64,000 nt of DNA, taken from NCBI GenBank assembly GCA_030696695.1, contig JAUYRP010000034.1, positions 248,001 to 312,000 of the forward strand, in the 5' to 3' direction. Below the pieces are notes generated by a model that had not been told where the DNA came from, ran no database searches, and saw only the letters and a list, made by a program, of their open reading frames with translations. Within the stretch, counting starts at the first letter, position 1. Each line of letters opens with the position of its first letter. The stretch is from Methylophilus sp. Its GTDB lineage: Bacteria > Pseudomonadota > Gammaproteobacteria > Burkholderiales > Methylophilaceae. Positions 30,223 to 38,882 of this stretch are shown here, piece after piece. A program made the position numbers and the translations under genes.

Positions 30223-30431
30223 CCCCTTACATCACGCTGAGTAGCGTAGACAAAATAAGAGTAAGGCGAGCACCTGTCTGAATCCCGCAGTGGCTTGTGG
30301 CGTTTGCAAGCCACTAGGTTGAGTTGCGCAGCCGCTTATTTTGTTGAGCAACGCAAGGAAGCCGTTAGGCCGAGATGTGGGGTGCCGTTTTCTTGGGCTA
30401 CTTTCTTTTCAGGCAGTTAAAAGAAAGTAAC
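30223..30431 (-). repeat. Structured dispersed repeat, copy C (inverted relative to B)
   Basis: About 209 bp on the minus strand. The first stem pairs GTTACTTTCTTTT (30431-30419) with AAAAGAAAGTAGC (30409-30397), one wobble. GGCACCCCAC follows. A long-range stem pairs 30343-30335 with 30259-30251 (CAAAATAAG with CTTATTTTG, 9 bp). The inner hairpin pairs GTGGCTTG with CAAGCCAC (8 bp). Then come TTCAGACAGGTGCTCGCC, a hairpin ACGCT/AGCGT and AAGGGG. Together with copy B it forms a convergent pair, with 66 bp between the 3' ends that contain a GAGCAC/GTGCTC inverted repeat (30172-30210). No gene lies in 29931-30533. Confidence 0.82.
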
Positions 30432-30482
30432 TAGGTGTCGGGCTACCCTCGACGTATAACAATACTCTTTGAATTGGATTAT

Positions 30483-30506
30483 AAAAGCCCGCAATTGCGG
30501 GCTTTT
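30483..30506 (-). terminator. Terminator downstream of the cytochrome b gene
   Basis: AAAAGCCCGCAATTGCGGGCTTTT is a perfect GC-rich hairpin with flanking A/T runs, 28 bp beyond the cytochrome b stop. It could act in both directions. Confidence 0.8.
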
Positions 30507-30533
30507 CATGGGAGCTAGCTGGCAACCAGACAC

Positions 30534-31130
30534 TTATTTCAAAGTCATGCGCTGCATGGTGGTGTCTTTGTCGATAAACTTATGTTTCAGCGCGCCAAGT
30601 ATATGGATGATGATGACCAATAAAATAATCACACCGATGATTTCGTGCGCTTCTTTAAATACGTCACGCAGGCCAGCGTTATCTAAGCCAGGTAAAAACT
30701 CCAAACCAAACCATTTCACGCCATATTTGCTTAAGATAGCCATGATAATGCCGCTGACAGGTAGCGCTACCATCAACAAATATAATAGATGATGTGCACC
30801 TGTAGCTAGTTTGCGTTCTACCGCGCTGTAGCTGCTGAGTAATGCAGGTGGTTTGTGGGTGATACGCCAAAACACACGAAAAGCAATCAACGCAAGTAAG
30901 GTGATGCCGATGGATTTATGCAGATTAAAATAGAAGGTACGTGGACTGGCTTCTTCTGCTAATTGCCAAGTGTAAATGCCTAAATCAAATAAATCGTAAG
31001 CCATTTGTTTAGGGGCTTCTTTCGGTAGCTCGCTCATATACCAACCCAATGCAAACATACCAAAAATGGCGATGGCGATTAGCCAGTGCAGCACTACGGC
31101 GGTGTTGGTATAGCGATTATTTGTATTCAT
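30534..31130 (-). CDS. Cytochrome b561-family di-haem membrane protein
   Basis: Inner-membrane b-type cytochrome of the bacterial YodB/cytochrome b561 type, which exchanges electrons between quinone and a partner. The 198 residues have four hydrophobic segments with His residues suited to two haems: YTNTAVVLHWLIAIAIFGM (helix 1), YFNLHKSIGITLLALIAFRV (helix 2), TGAHHLLYLLMVALPVSGI (helix 3) and EAHEIIGVIILLVIIIHILG with LKHKFIDKD (helix 4). The C-terminal RMTLK is typical. It is divergent from the quinoprotein-relay hydrolase gene; the electron partner is unknown. Confidence 0.88.
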   Translation of the reverse strand: MNTNNRYTNTAVVLHWLIAIAIFGMFALGWYMSELPKEAPKQMAYDLFDLGIYTWQLAEEASPRTFYFNLHKSIGITLLALIAFRVFWRITHKPPALLSSYSAVERKLATGAHHLLYLLMVALPVSGIIMAILSKYGVKWFGLEFLPGLDNAGLRDVFKEAHEIIGVIILLVIIIHILGALKHKFIDKDTTMQRMTLK

Positions 31131-31254
31131 GCATTGCTCCTCGATATTATTATTCTGATGTGACAGCGGTCACACACAATTGTTGCCTGACACGCATAAT
31201 ATTAGCGTATTCTCAGGAATATACCGTAGGTAAAATCATTAAAGGGAAACATGC

Positions 31255-32178
31255 ATGACACGACTAGTAGCGTATTTATTGGCCTCGGTGCTGGCCGCTT
31301 GTGCACAAGCTGAAGTTAACCATGCCGCATTTTCTGTCGAAAATGTGGGGGATGGTATTTATGTGCATCATGGCGAGCACTTGGATATTGATACCGGCTA
31401 CCAAGGTGATATTTGCAACACCAGCTTTGTGGTAGGCAGCAAAGGGGTAGCGGTGATTGATACCGGCGGAAGTTTAAAAGTGGGTAATCAATTGCGCGAG
31501 GCTATTCGCAAGGTGACGGATAAACCTATTTTGTATGTCATCAATACCCATGTGCATCCAGACCACGTATACGGCAATGCCGCATTTTTAGTGGATAAAC
31601 CGCAGTTTGTTGGGCACGCAAAATTGAGCGATATGCTGCAGCTGCGCAAGGATGCTTATGACAAACTGAATAGCCAATATTTAGGTGCAGATGCAACAGG
31701 CACAGTGCAAGTACTGCCCACCATGCCAGTAAAAGCGGAGATAGCGTTAGATTTGGGCGATAGAAAGCTCACGGTAGTGCCATATACCGTAGCACACACC
31801 AATACGGATATCACAGTGATGGATAGCAAGGCCAGTACCTTGTTCACTGGCGATTTATTATTTATTGAGCGCACCCCTGTGGTGGAAGGCGATATCAAAG
31901 GATTGATTGCAGCGATTGACACATTGAAAACTTATCCTGCAACACAAGTGGTGCCAGGGCACGGTCCAGTGACGAAAGATTGGGTAAAGGCTTTAGAGAA
32001 TGAGCAACGCTATCTCAACGCCTTGTTGAGCGATGTGCGTACTGCGATTAAAAATGGCGATAGCATGGAAAAAACGATGGGCACTGCTGCGGCTAGCGAA
32101 CGAGACAAATGGCTATTGTTTGATATTGCCAACCGTAGGAATGTGAACACGATTTTTACAGCATTAGAGTGGGAATAG
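31255..32178 (+). CDS. MBL-fold hydrolase, quinoprotein relay system zinc metallohydrolase type
   Basis: Periplasmic metallo-beta-lactamase-fold protein of 307 residues with an N-terminal signal (LVAYLLASVLAACAQAE; the Cys in LAAC could also be a lipobox). Metal motifs are HVHPDH (in INTHVHPDHVYGN), a later His in VPYTVAHTNTDI, the Asp in LFTGDLLFIE and His in VVPGHGPVT. YQGDICNTSFVVGSKGVAVID and the overall layout match the subgroup named quinoprotein relay system zinc metallohydrolases, found beside PQQ enzymes. The link to the xoxF system is inference. AAAGGGAAACATGC precedes the ATG. Confidence 0.8.
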   Translation: MTRLVAYLLASVLAACAQAEVNHAAFSVENVGDGIYVHHGEHLDIDTGYQGDICNTSFVVGSKGVAVIDTGGSLKVGNQLREAIRKVTDKPILYVINTHVHPDHVYGNAAFLVDKPQFVGHAKLSDMLQLRKDAYDKLNSQYLGADATGTVQVLPTMPVKAEIALDLGDRKLTVVPYTVAHTNTDITVMDSKASTLFTGDLLFIERTPVVEGDIKGLIAAIDTLKTYPATQVVPGHGPVTKDWVKALENEQRYLNALLSDVRTAIKNGDSMEKTMGTAAASERDKWLLFDIANRRNVNTIFTALEWE

Positions 32179-32182
32179 CAGA

Positions 32183-32220
32183 TAAAAAAATAGGTGAACA
32201 TATTTGATCTATGTTCACCT
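32183..32220 (-). terminator. Terminator downstream of the DoxX-family gene
   Basis: AGGTGAACATA (32192-32202) and TATGTTCACCT (32210-32220) form an 11-bp stem with a 7-nt loop. On the minus strand it is followed by ATTTTTTTATC, a good U-tract. It is placed 17 bp after the DoxX stop. Confidence 0.85.
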
Positions 32221-32237
32221 GCTTGATGTGCGTGAAA

Positions 32238-32618
32238 TTACTTTTTGATGTTGTCTACGCTAAATGCTGTTTGAGGATAAGCGCCCAGTAATAACATGCC
32301 CCCCGCAATCCCTAAGTATAAAAAGAACACTTCTGGAAACATACGCCCAAGCACGAAGGCTAAGAATAGCGCCAACACCGCCAGCACACGTGCCGCGATT
32401 TTGGTTTTAAAACCGACTAGTAAGGCAATGCCACCCACTAATTGCACTAAAATCAACAAAGGCGCAAAAATACCCGGTAAGCCAAATTGCCCTAAGGTCA
32501 TTTGGTATTGTAAGTAGCCATCTGGATTGGAGGTAATGCTGCTTAGACGCAACAATACTAAGCCTAAAAACACGGATGCCAGCAACACTCTGGCAATGAC
32601 GGTTTGATAACTTTGCAT
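32238..32618 (-). CDS. DoxX/DoxD-family membrane protein
   Basis: Small four-helix inner-membrane protein of 126 residues. The DoxX pattern is recognisable: IARVLLASVFLGLVLLRLSS, LGQFGLPGIFAPLLILVQLVGGIALLVG, KTKIAARVLAVLALFLAFVLG and FFLYLGIAGGMLLLGAY. DoxX proteins are often linked to redox stress or quinone biology, but the role here is unknown. The ATG at 32618 (MQSYQTVIARV) follows AGGG and is preferred to starts further upstream. It is divergent from the GNAT gene. Confidence 0.8.
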   Translation of the reverse strand: MQSYQTVIARVLLASVFLGLVLLRLSSITSNPDGYLQYQMTLGQFGLPGIFAPLLILVQLVGGIALLVGFKTKIAARVLAVLALFLAFVLGRMFPEVFFLYLGIAGGMLLLGAYPQTAFSVDNIKK

Positions 32619-32720
32619 AAAAAACCCTATAAAATGTAAACAAAATGTAAGTGAGCATAATGCCTGCATGACCGATGAATTGCAATGTTAAGCCTCCAAA
32701 TGAATGTTAGAGACAGCAAG

Positions 32721-33158
32721 ATGACCGCAAATTATAGTATCGAACAACTGAATTGGCAGAGTCCTAAGCAAGCCATGCTCAAAGCTTTACGTGAGCAAGT
32801 GTTTATCATTGAGCAATCGGTACCCGAATACATTGAGTGGGATGAATATGACGCATCGGCCATCCATTTATTAGCCATTGATCACACACAGCACGCCATC
32901 GGGTGCGCGAGAATTTTGTTAGAAAAAGGGCGTGTTGGCCGCATGGGTGTGTTGAAAGAATGGCGAGGAAATGGGGTCGGTCATGCCCTACTCATGGAAG
33001 CGATTGCCATTTGCAAAGCGCATGGCTTACAACAATTGCAATTGTCTTCACAAACACATGCAATCCAGTTTTATGAAAAAGCAGGGTTTGTGGTCACCAG
33101 TGAGGCTTATATTGATGCCAATATTTGGCATAAGGACATGGTGCTGAAATGGGCATGA
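32721..33158 (+). CDS. GNAT-family N-acetyltransferase
   Basis: Gcn5-related acetyltransferase of about 145 residues. It starts with EQLNWQSPKQAMLKALREQVFIIEQ, the pattern of the ElaA/YjcF-type subgroup (RxxVFxxEQ). The acetyl-CoA loop is visible as VGRMGVLKEWRGNGVGHALL (V-x-x-x-R-G-x-G-x-G/A) and the terminal beta strands as AIQFYEKAGFVVTSEAY. The substrate is unknown. The start is uncertain: the ATG at 32721 (MTANYSIEQL) gives the family-like N-terminus, but an in-frame ATG at 32700 is possible. Confidence 0.8.
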   Translation: MTANYSIEQLNWQSPKQAMLKALREQVFIIEQSVPEYIEWDEYDASAIHLLAIDHTQHAIGCARILLEKGRVGRMGVLKEWRGNGVGHALLMEAIAICKAHGLQQLQLSSQTHAIQFYEKAGFVVTSEAYIDANIWHKDMVLKWA

Positions 33159-33182
33159 CTTTATGTTGCAGGCCTAAAATTG

Positions 33183-33188
33183 TATAAT
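33183..33188 (+). promoter_or_regulatory. -10 box upstream of the Fae-like gene
   Basis: Consensus TATAAT hexamer 64 bp before the Fae-like ATG. TTTATG at a 17-bp spacing is a poor -35 match, so activator dependence or an extended leader is possible. Confidence 0.45.
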
Positions 33189-33251
33189 GCCAGATTAGCT
33201 TTTGTGTCTCTCAAACTAGTTTCATTTCATATTCTTCATTAAGGAAAAACC

Positions 33252-33794
33252 ATGTCAAAAATCATTTTTAAAGCAGGTGAAGCCACCGTATTCAGCGAAG
33301 GCAAAGACGTTACTGCTGCCATGCCAGAAATTCTGATCGGTGCAGTGGATGGCCCAGTAGGCACTGCCTTTGCCAACATGATGGCGCAAACCAAAGGTCA
33401 CACTGCGATGTTCGCCGTGCGCGATATCAACCAATTGGTACGCCCAGCTTGCATGATGGTGCCAAAAGTAACACTAAAAGATTCACTCAATATTGAATTG
33501 TTTGGGGGCGTGGTGCAAGCAGGTGTGGCTGATGGTATTTTGGATGCTGTGATTGAAGGCATTATTCCAAAAGACCAAGTGAATGATTTGTGCATCATTG
33601 CTTTGTTGTGGATTGATCCGGGCTGTGCAAAAGAAGCTAACTTAGACAAAGCCGACCTTTACAAAAATAACTACGATGCGATTAAATTAGCACTCAAACG
33701 CGCATTGAATGATGAGCCTAGCATTGATGAGTTGATTGCAAACCGTCATAAAATCAAACATTGCATGTGGGAAGACAGCTGGGATCAAAAATAG
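33252..33794 (+). CDS. Formaldehyde-activating enzyme (Fae) paralogue lacking the usual active-site His
   Basis: Fae condenses formaldehyde with tetrahydromethanopterin in methylotrophs. This 180-residue protein aligns along the fold: KAGEATVFSEGKDV, PVGTAFANMMAQTKGHTAMFAV, RPACMMVPKVTL, ELFGGVVQAGVADGILDAVIEGIIP, and NNYDAIKLALKRALNDEPSIDEL. In true Fae the segment after the first strands carries a conserved catalytic His (VAHIDL); here the equivalent is VTAAMPEIL, and no His occurs before residue 49. It therefore looks like one of the diverged Fae homologues of Methylophilaceae, perhaps a formaldehyde sensor or an enzyme with another partner. TTAAGGAAAAACC precedes the ATG. Confidence 0.82.
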   Translation: MSKIIFKAGEATVFSEGKDVTAAMPEILIGAVDGPVGTAFANMMAQTKGHTAMFAVRDINQLVRPACMMVPKVTLKDSLNIELFGGVVQAGVADGILDAVIEGIIPKDQVNDLCIIALLWIDPGCAKEANLDKADLYKNNYDAIKLALKRALNDEPSIDELIANRHKIKHCMWEDSWDQK

Positions 33795-33869
33795 TCTGGT
33801 TGTAGTATTCCCTGCGCACAAAAATATTTGCTATGATGAATGTAATTGAGTGTTGCGGGGGAGACTGTC

Positions 33870-34100
33870 ATGACAGATCGTAATGTATGTATGGAAGCGT
33901 TCGAGCGTTTATGCGCTGATGTGAACACAGATAAAAAGTCAGAAATTAACAAAGAAGATTACTGGTTATTTGAGTTAGGTTTTCGTTCTGCGATTGAAGA
34001 GTTGTTGAATATTGCAGATACTGGCAATCAAACCCGTGAGTTTGTATCACCGCGATTTCAAATGCTCGCAGACCGCATATTACAATCTAGAATGCATTAA
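33870..34100 (+). CDS. Small conserved-looking hypothetical protein
   Basis: The 76-residue acidic, helical protein (MTDRNVCMEAFERLCADVNT...) is not recognised. The ATG at 33870 has a strong GGGGAG seven bases upstream, and a terminator follows 4 bp after the stop, both arguing that it is a real gene. It contains SEINKEDYWLFELGFRSAIEE and ends LADRILQSRMH. No signal peptide or membrane segment is visible. It may be read through from the Fae-like gene, 75 bp upstream. Confidence 0.65.
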   Translation: MTDRNVCMEAFERLCADVNTDKKSEINKEDYWLFELGFRSAIEELLNIADTGNQTREFVSPRFQMLADRILQSRMH

Positions 34101-34103
34101 ATA

Positions 34104-34132
34104 AAAAAGCCGACGTTTAGTCGGCTTTTTTG
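34104..34132 (+). terminator. Rho-independent terminator
   Basis: AAAAAAGCCGAC-GTTTA-GTCGGCTTTTTT, a GC-rich stem with a T6 tract immediately after the small hypothetical gene. The A-run on the other side makes it potentially bidirectional, serving the convergent DUF748 gene as well. Confidence 0.9.
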
Positions 34133-34163
34133 TGCGCGGTATTATTGATTATAAGTTTATTGT

Positions 34164-37100
34164 TTATTGTTTCTTGGTTTCGTTCGCTTCAACTTGCGCT
34201 ATATGTTTGTTCACGTCTAAACTCAGTTTGGTCAGCGTAGTATTGGCTTTTTTATCACTGGTTTTCTGCGTAACCGCTTTTTCAATACGCACCCGTTGCG
34301 TATCTATGCCAGCAGCCACTAATACCTCACGTATCGCTTCACCACGCGATTGCGCCAGTTTGGATAAATCGCTTTCTTTGACTTCGATGCCTTGCGTGAG
34401 TTTTTCTTGTGCCGCTTCATAATGCCCTGCCTCTGGCGTTTCAAATTTTTCTTTCAGGCGTTTGAGTAAGCCTTTATTGGTTAAATCATCATGCAGGCTA
34501 TCAATAGTTTTTTGTACTTTAGGGTTGGTTAAATCAATCGGCCCCGCTTTTTGGCCGGGTTCTAATTTCAAGCCCATTTCCTCGGCTACTTTTGTACGTA
34601 ACGTTTGGACTTGAATGGCACGTGTGTCTAAGGCGACATCATAGCTAGGCGTCACTGTGAGTGCTAAGCCCAAACGTTTGGCTAGCGCTTGGCTCACTGC
34701 TTTGAGTTTTTCTTGCTCCGGCGGCGCTAGGTTGGCTTCACCCGCATCAAATACAATCGCATCGAGGTTATCACCACTGCCACCAAACAGTTTGCCTAAT
34801 GCTCTAAATGGAGAGGTCACAATCTTGGTGAGGACGTTTTTAATAGCCTTCCATACAATGCTGCCATAGCTAAATTGTGGGTCATCTAAACTGCCAGAAA
34901 TGGGTAAATCTAAATCAATCACGCCGTCGCTGTCTTCCAAAATGGCGATGGCTAAATCCAGTGGTAAATCGGCCGCATCCTGACTTTCTACACGCTCGCC
35001 AAGCTGGAGTTTATTGATGACAAATTTGTTCTCGCCTGCCAATTGGCGTTGCTTGATTTTGTATTCCAAATCCACCGATAACTTGCCTGCATCTATCCTT
35101 CTTCCTGCAAACTTGCCAGAGTAAGGTGTGAGTCTGTTCATTTCTAAGTTAGTGAATGACAATTTCACATCGGTAAACTGCGTGGCCTGAAACGGCTGTA
35201 GAGAGCCACGGATTTTTGCTGCGCCGTATTCATCCACTTTACCGTCTAGTTCTAACTGTGCAGTTGCTTCAGGGTTGGTCGAAATGCTATTAATGACACC
35301 TGTGAGTGAGTGAATTTTTGTACCAAACTGCGGTATAAGTGAAAGGTCTGCAAACTCCAGTTCAGCATCTTGTATGCGTGTGGTTTCAATGTTGACTGGA
35401 AAAGCATCTTCACTGTTATCTGATGATGCTGGTGTTGAGCGCTCAGGCAGATAGGATTGTGCACGCTGCTTGTTTGTAGCGCCAGCTTGCGCTGCGATCG
35501 CGGCCGTCTGTACTAATCCGCTGCGCATTAGGTCATTGCCTAGCGGAGCATTGCTTTGTTTTGTCTGTATTGATGTTGCTGGAGGATTTTCCACAGGTGG
35601 CGGTGTGTTGTCGGAACTCCGCAAAATACGGCTGATGTTAGTCGTTTTATCTGCATAAATAATGAATTTACCCGTAGGTTGTTGCACTTTTAGTGCGCCC
35701 ATATGTAAGCGGTTGGGCGATAACGACAAGGTTAAATCATCACTGGCCAGTTGCTGCCAGGTTAAAAATGGCGCCTTAGTGGCCTCTTCATTCAGCGCTA
35801 ACTGTTGCACGCTAAAGCCACCCACAAAATTGAGATTGAACGCTTTTTGCTGCTGCATGGACACTTTGCCTTGGATATTCGCTGTGCCAGAAGCTAACTC
35901 CAACTTGGCTTGTTGGTTCAGATAAGGGGCAAACGGCTTAAACGCGGCATCTTTTAATTGAAGATTGAGCGTACTTTTAAACGGCGCTGGTGTGAGCGTG
36001 CCGTGCGTTTCAAAGCGCCCACCTTGCTTAATGCTAAAGCTTGCTTTTACGGGAACAGGCTTTGTCATTTGCAAAGAGAGATTGCGTAACTCTAAGCCTA
36101 ATTTTTCAATGTCGAGTAACACTGGCTGATTAGGCGTTTGGTCTTCAATATGCAGCTGACTGTTGTTCAAGGCTAGTTGGCCCAGATTCAATGCCCAATC
36201 AGATTTGTCTGCCTTATTGTTGTTGTTTGAGCTTGTTTTGGTGACAGTAGAGCCTTTGCTTTCTAATATTGTTTGCCAATTGAGTGCGCCAATGTTTGGC
36301 TGAATCACTTCGGTTTTTAATCCAGTTGCTACGATAGATTGAATGTTGACTTGTTGCTTACCGATCCCTATTTCACCTTCACTCAGTTGTATCTGGTTTA
36401 GTGTAGCTAACGGCTTTTTAGTGGTGGTGGATTTCAATACGATAGTATTCAACTGCGTTTGCAATTGTTGAATCGACCACTGTCCCTCTGGATTATTGAC
36501 GCTAAATCCAATGTCGATGTCTTGTACATCCAAGCTGAGTGGCTGGGTGAAACTTTGATCTTCTACATTCAGCTTCCAATCTTGTAATTGCACATTCGCC
36601 ACATTCACGCTAAATGGCGCTGTTTCTGCTGAGGCGGCCTCATCAGGAGAACTCTCTTCTGTGTTCTCTACTTCTGCTGTGGCAAAAGCGGTCTGCCAAT
36701 CCACCACTCCATCACGACCACGAATTGCAGAGATGGACCCTTGTTGCAATTGCACTTGCCCAATGGCGGCTTCATTCTTGGCTAAATCCAGCCCAATGTC
36801 TTGTACTGCGACATTGGGCAAAGCAAACAAAGTTTTTTCACCCTGTTGCAAACGTAAATCACTGCCCGTTATCGCCAACTGCGCAAACTGAAGTTGTGCT
36901 TGCTTGTTTTGCTCAAACGTCAGTTGCGGTAGCTTTGCAGTTAATTGTGCAAGTCCGATGGTGGTCGCTTGTGAGTTGGTTGCAGCGAGCGCTTTCACAT
37001 CGAGCACTATATTGCTAAGTACAACTTTGGGTTGATCATTAGGCATAGTGAAGTCATAAGCAAAGTGCGCCAGCAATTGCCCTTGTTGCAGTTTAAATGG

Positions 37101-37826
37101 TAACGCGGAGTCTTTCAGTACGCGCATGAGGCTAGCTAACGCCACGCCTTCTAATGCAATGTCGCCTTTAGAAGCGACAGGGTTCACGCCCATGTCACCC
37201 TTCCATTTAAACGTACCGCCATGGTCTGCAAATTTAGCCGCAATCAAATAGTCGCCGCGGTCTTTGGGTAAGGTAGAAAAGCCGTCTAACTCAAAATTAA
37301 GGGGGGTGAGGTCAGCTTGAAATGCCTTGTTACGATTTGCGTCTTTGTAAAGAATCTGCCCCTGATGAATCACCAAATGCTCAATTTGTACACGTGGCAT
37401 GGATTCGCTCGGCGGGCTTTTATCTTCATTTAGTTTGGCGATTAGCTCATCCCAATTCAGTTTGCCATTGGCATCAATGGCAATCACTCCTTTGGGTGCT
37501 TGAAGATTGATTTCTTTCAGTTTCCACGCCCAGTTGAAAATGCCGCTTAATTCCAAATCGACTTTGAGATGATCGAACCCGGCTAGTAATAAGCCTTGTT
37601 GGTTATTTAAGCGTAGCTTGTCTATTTCGACTTTGAAAATAAAGGGGTTGAAGCGTACTTGCTCCACGGAAGCCTGACTAGCCAATTGCTTGTTTGCAAT
37701 CCATGGCACGAGTTTTTTTGCGAGGGGATTCACTGCGATGAAGCTAAACAACACATAAAACACATACACCCCAAGCACTATTTTAGTGGGCTTTTTGAGC
37801 AGCCATTGTTTGAGTGTTTGTAGCAT
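34164..37826 (-). CDS. DUF748 / AsmA-like giant envelope protein
   Basis: The 1220-residue protein has one N-terminal membrane segment (KIVLGVYVFYVLFSFIAV) and a long periplasmic beta-rich body typical of AsmA/TamB-like bridge proteins, which are thought to move phospholipids between the membranes. Typical DUF748 stretches are ANKQLASQASVEQVRFNPF near the start, repeated VQLQDWKLNVEDQSF-like units, and LTPYSGKFAGRRIDAGKLSV with VINKLQLGERVES in the C-terminal third. The final 150 residues are charged and helical, resembling an OmpA-like tail (GIDTQRVRIEKAVTQK). It is the last gene of a minus-strand set with mutY upstream. Confidence 0.8.
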   Translation of the reverse strand: MLQTLKQWLLKKPTKIVLGVYVFYVLFSFIAVNPLAKKLVPWIANKQLASQASVEQVRFNPFIFKVEIDKLRLNNQQGLLLAGFDHLKVDLELSGIFNWAWKLKEINLQAPKGVIAIDANGKLNWDELIAKLNEDKSPPSESMPRVQIEHLVIHQGQILYKDANRNKAFQADLTPLNFELDGFSTLPKDRGDYLIAAKFADHGGTFKWKGDMGVNPVASKGDIALEGVALASLMRVLKDSALPFKLQQGQLLAHFAYDFTMPNDQPKVVLSNIVLDVKALAATNSQATTIGLAQLTAKLPQLTFEQNKQAQLQFAQLAITGSDLRLQQGEKTLFALPNVAVQDIGLDLAKNEAAIGQVQLQQGSISAIRGRDGVVDWQTAFATAEVENTEESSPDEAASAETAPFSVNVANVQLQDWKLNVEDQSFTQPLSLDVQDIDIGFSVNNPEGQWSIQQLQTQLNTIVLKSTTTKKPLATLNQIQLSEGEIGIGKQQVNIQSIVATGLKTEVIQPNIGALNWQTILESKGSTVTKTSSNNNNKADKSDWALNLGQLALNNSQLHIEDQTPNQPVLLDIEKLGLELRNLSLQMTKPVPVKASFSIKQGGRFETHGTLTPAPFKSTLNLQLKDAAFKPFAPYLNQQAKLELASGTANIQGKVSMQQQKAFNLNFVGGFSVQQLALNEEATKAPFLTWQQLASDDLTLSLSPNRLHMGALKVQQPTGKFIIYADKTTNISRILRSSDNTPPPVENPPATSIQTKQSNAPLGNDLMRSGLVQTAAIAAQAGATNKQRAQSYLPERSTPASSDNSEDAFPVNIETTRIQDAELEFADLSLIPQFGTKIHSLTGVINSISTNPEATAQLELDGKVDEYGAAKIRGSLQPFQATQFTDVKLSFTNLEMNRLTPYSGKFAGRRIDAGKLSVDLEYKIKQRQLAGENKFVINKLQLGERVESQDAADLPLDLAIAILEDSDGVIDLDLPISGSLDDPQFSYGSIVWKAIKNVLTKIVTSPFRALGKLFGGSGDNLDAIVFDAGEANLAPPEQEKLKAVSQALAKRLGLALTVTPSYDVALDTRAIQVQTLRTKVAEEMGLKLEPGQKAGPIDLTNPKVQKTIDSLHDDLTNKGLLKRLKEKFETPEAGHYEAAQEKLTQGIEVKESDLSKLAQSRGEAIREVLVAAGIDTQRVRIEKAVTQKTSDKKANTTLTKLSLDVNKHIAQVEANETKKQ

Positions 37827-37841
37827 AGGTCAATGTGGAGA

Positions 37842-38882
37842 TTAAGCGTTACGCAAGCTTATCAAAATTTTTCTAACAGGTGTGGGGATTGCCGCACCAA
37901 TTGCATCTTCGATAGGCAGCCAAATGGTATTGGGGATGCTAGCCTGCGGCAATTTGCTCACCACTTCTAGTGGTTGCGGCAGTATCTCTAATTTAAAATG
38001 GGTAAACGCATGTTGCAGTAAAGGGAGTGGTTCTTGCGCTTCAACCGTCAAGCCAAAGCGCGTTTGTACCACTTCAGTCGCAATGGATTGCATGTCCATT
38101 TCTGGCAAACTCCACAGTCCACCCCATATACCTTTAGATGGTCTTTTCTCCAACAGTATTTCTTGCCCATGCTGCAAAATCAGCATGGTGGTGTATTTTT
38201 GCGGGCTGATTTTTTTGGGTTTGGGCGTGGGTAGTTGGTGCACACGTTGTTGTGCATAAGCGAGGCAAGTGGTGTTGAGTGGACAAGCCGTGCATGCTGG
38301 TTTGCTGCGCGTACACAAGGTGGCGCCTAAATCCATGAGGCCTTGCGTATACGCCACCATGCCTGTTTCGGGCAGTAAAGACTCTGCCAGTACCCACATG
38401 GCTTTTTCAATTTTGGGCGAGCTCGGCCAGCCTTCAATCGCAAAATGACGGGCTAGCACGCGTTTAACGTTGCCATCTAAAATGGTTTGTACTTGGTTAA
38501 AGGCAAAGGCTGCAATAGCAGCCGCAGTGGAACGGCCAATGCCAGACAAGGTTTGCATGGTGGCAAAGTCCTGCGGAAATTCACCGTTGAATTCATCCAC
38601 AATGGTTTGTGCAGCATGGTGCAAATTGCGCGCTCTTGAGTAATAACCCAAGCCGCTCCAATGTTGCATCACTTCTTCTTGTTCTGCTGCGGCTAAACTT
38701 TCAATGGTCGGAAAGCGCATCATAAAACGCTGGTAATAGCCAATCACCGCGCTTACTTGCGTTTGTTGCAGCATGATTTCCGACACCCAAATAGCGTAGG
38801 CATTGTGCGTGTTTTGCCAAGGCAAATCATGGCGACCATGCTGCTGTTGCCAAGCAATAATACGTTGCGCGAAATCAGACAT
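37842..38882 (-). CDS. mutY: A/G-specific adenine DNA glycosylase
   Basis: Removes A mispaired with 8-oxoG. With the ATG at 38882 (MSDFAQRIIAWQQQHGRHDL) the protein has 346 residues. The helix-hairpin-helix region LSGIGRSTAAAIAAFAFNQ, the catalytic Glu in SEIMLQQTQVSAV and Asp in QGLMDLGATLC, and a 4Fe-4S loop (C-x6-C-x2-C-x5-C in CTRSKPACTACPLNTTC) are all present. A C-terminal NUDIX-like domain (MLILQHGQEILLEKRPSKGI) handles 8-oxoG recognition. A longer upstream frame exists but overlaps the peroxiredoxin gene; the start chosen overlaps it by only 8 bp. Confidence 0.95.
   Translation of the reverse strand: MSDFAQRIIAWQQQHGRHDLPWQNTHNAYAIWVSEIMLQQTQVSAVIGYYQRFMMRFPTIESLAAAEQEEVMQHWSGLGYYSRARNLHHAAQTIVDEFNGEFPQDFATMQTLSGIGRSTAAAIAAFAFNQVQTILDGNVKRVLARHFAIEGWPSSPKIEKAMWVLAESLLPETGMVAYTQGLMDLGATLCTRSKPACTACPLNTTCLAYAQQRVHQLPTPKPKKISPQKYTTMLILQHGQEILLEKRPSKGIWGGLWSLPEMDMQSIATEVVQTRFGLTVEAQEPLPLLQHAFTHFKLEILPQPLEVVSKLPQASIPNTIWLPIEDAIGAAIPTPVRKILISLRNA

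Noticed and set aside
30469-30792. 107-codon plus-strand frame opposite cytochrome b
   Set aside because: It is the antisense shadow of a clear membrane cytochrome and starts inside a terminator.
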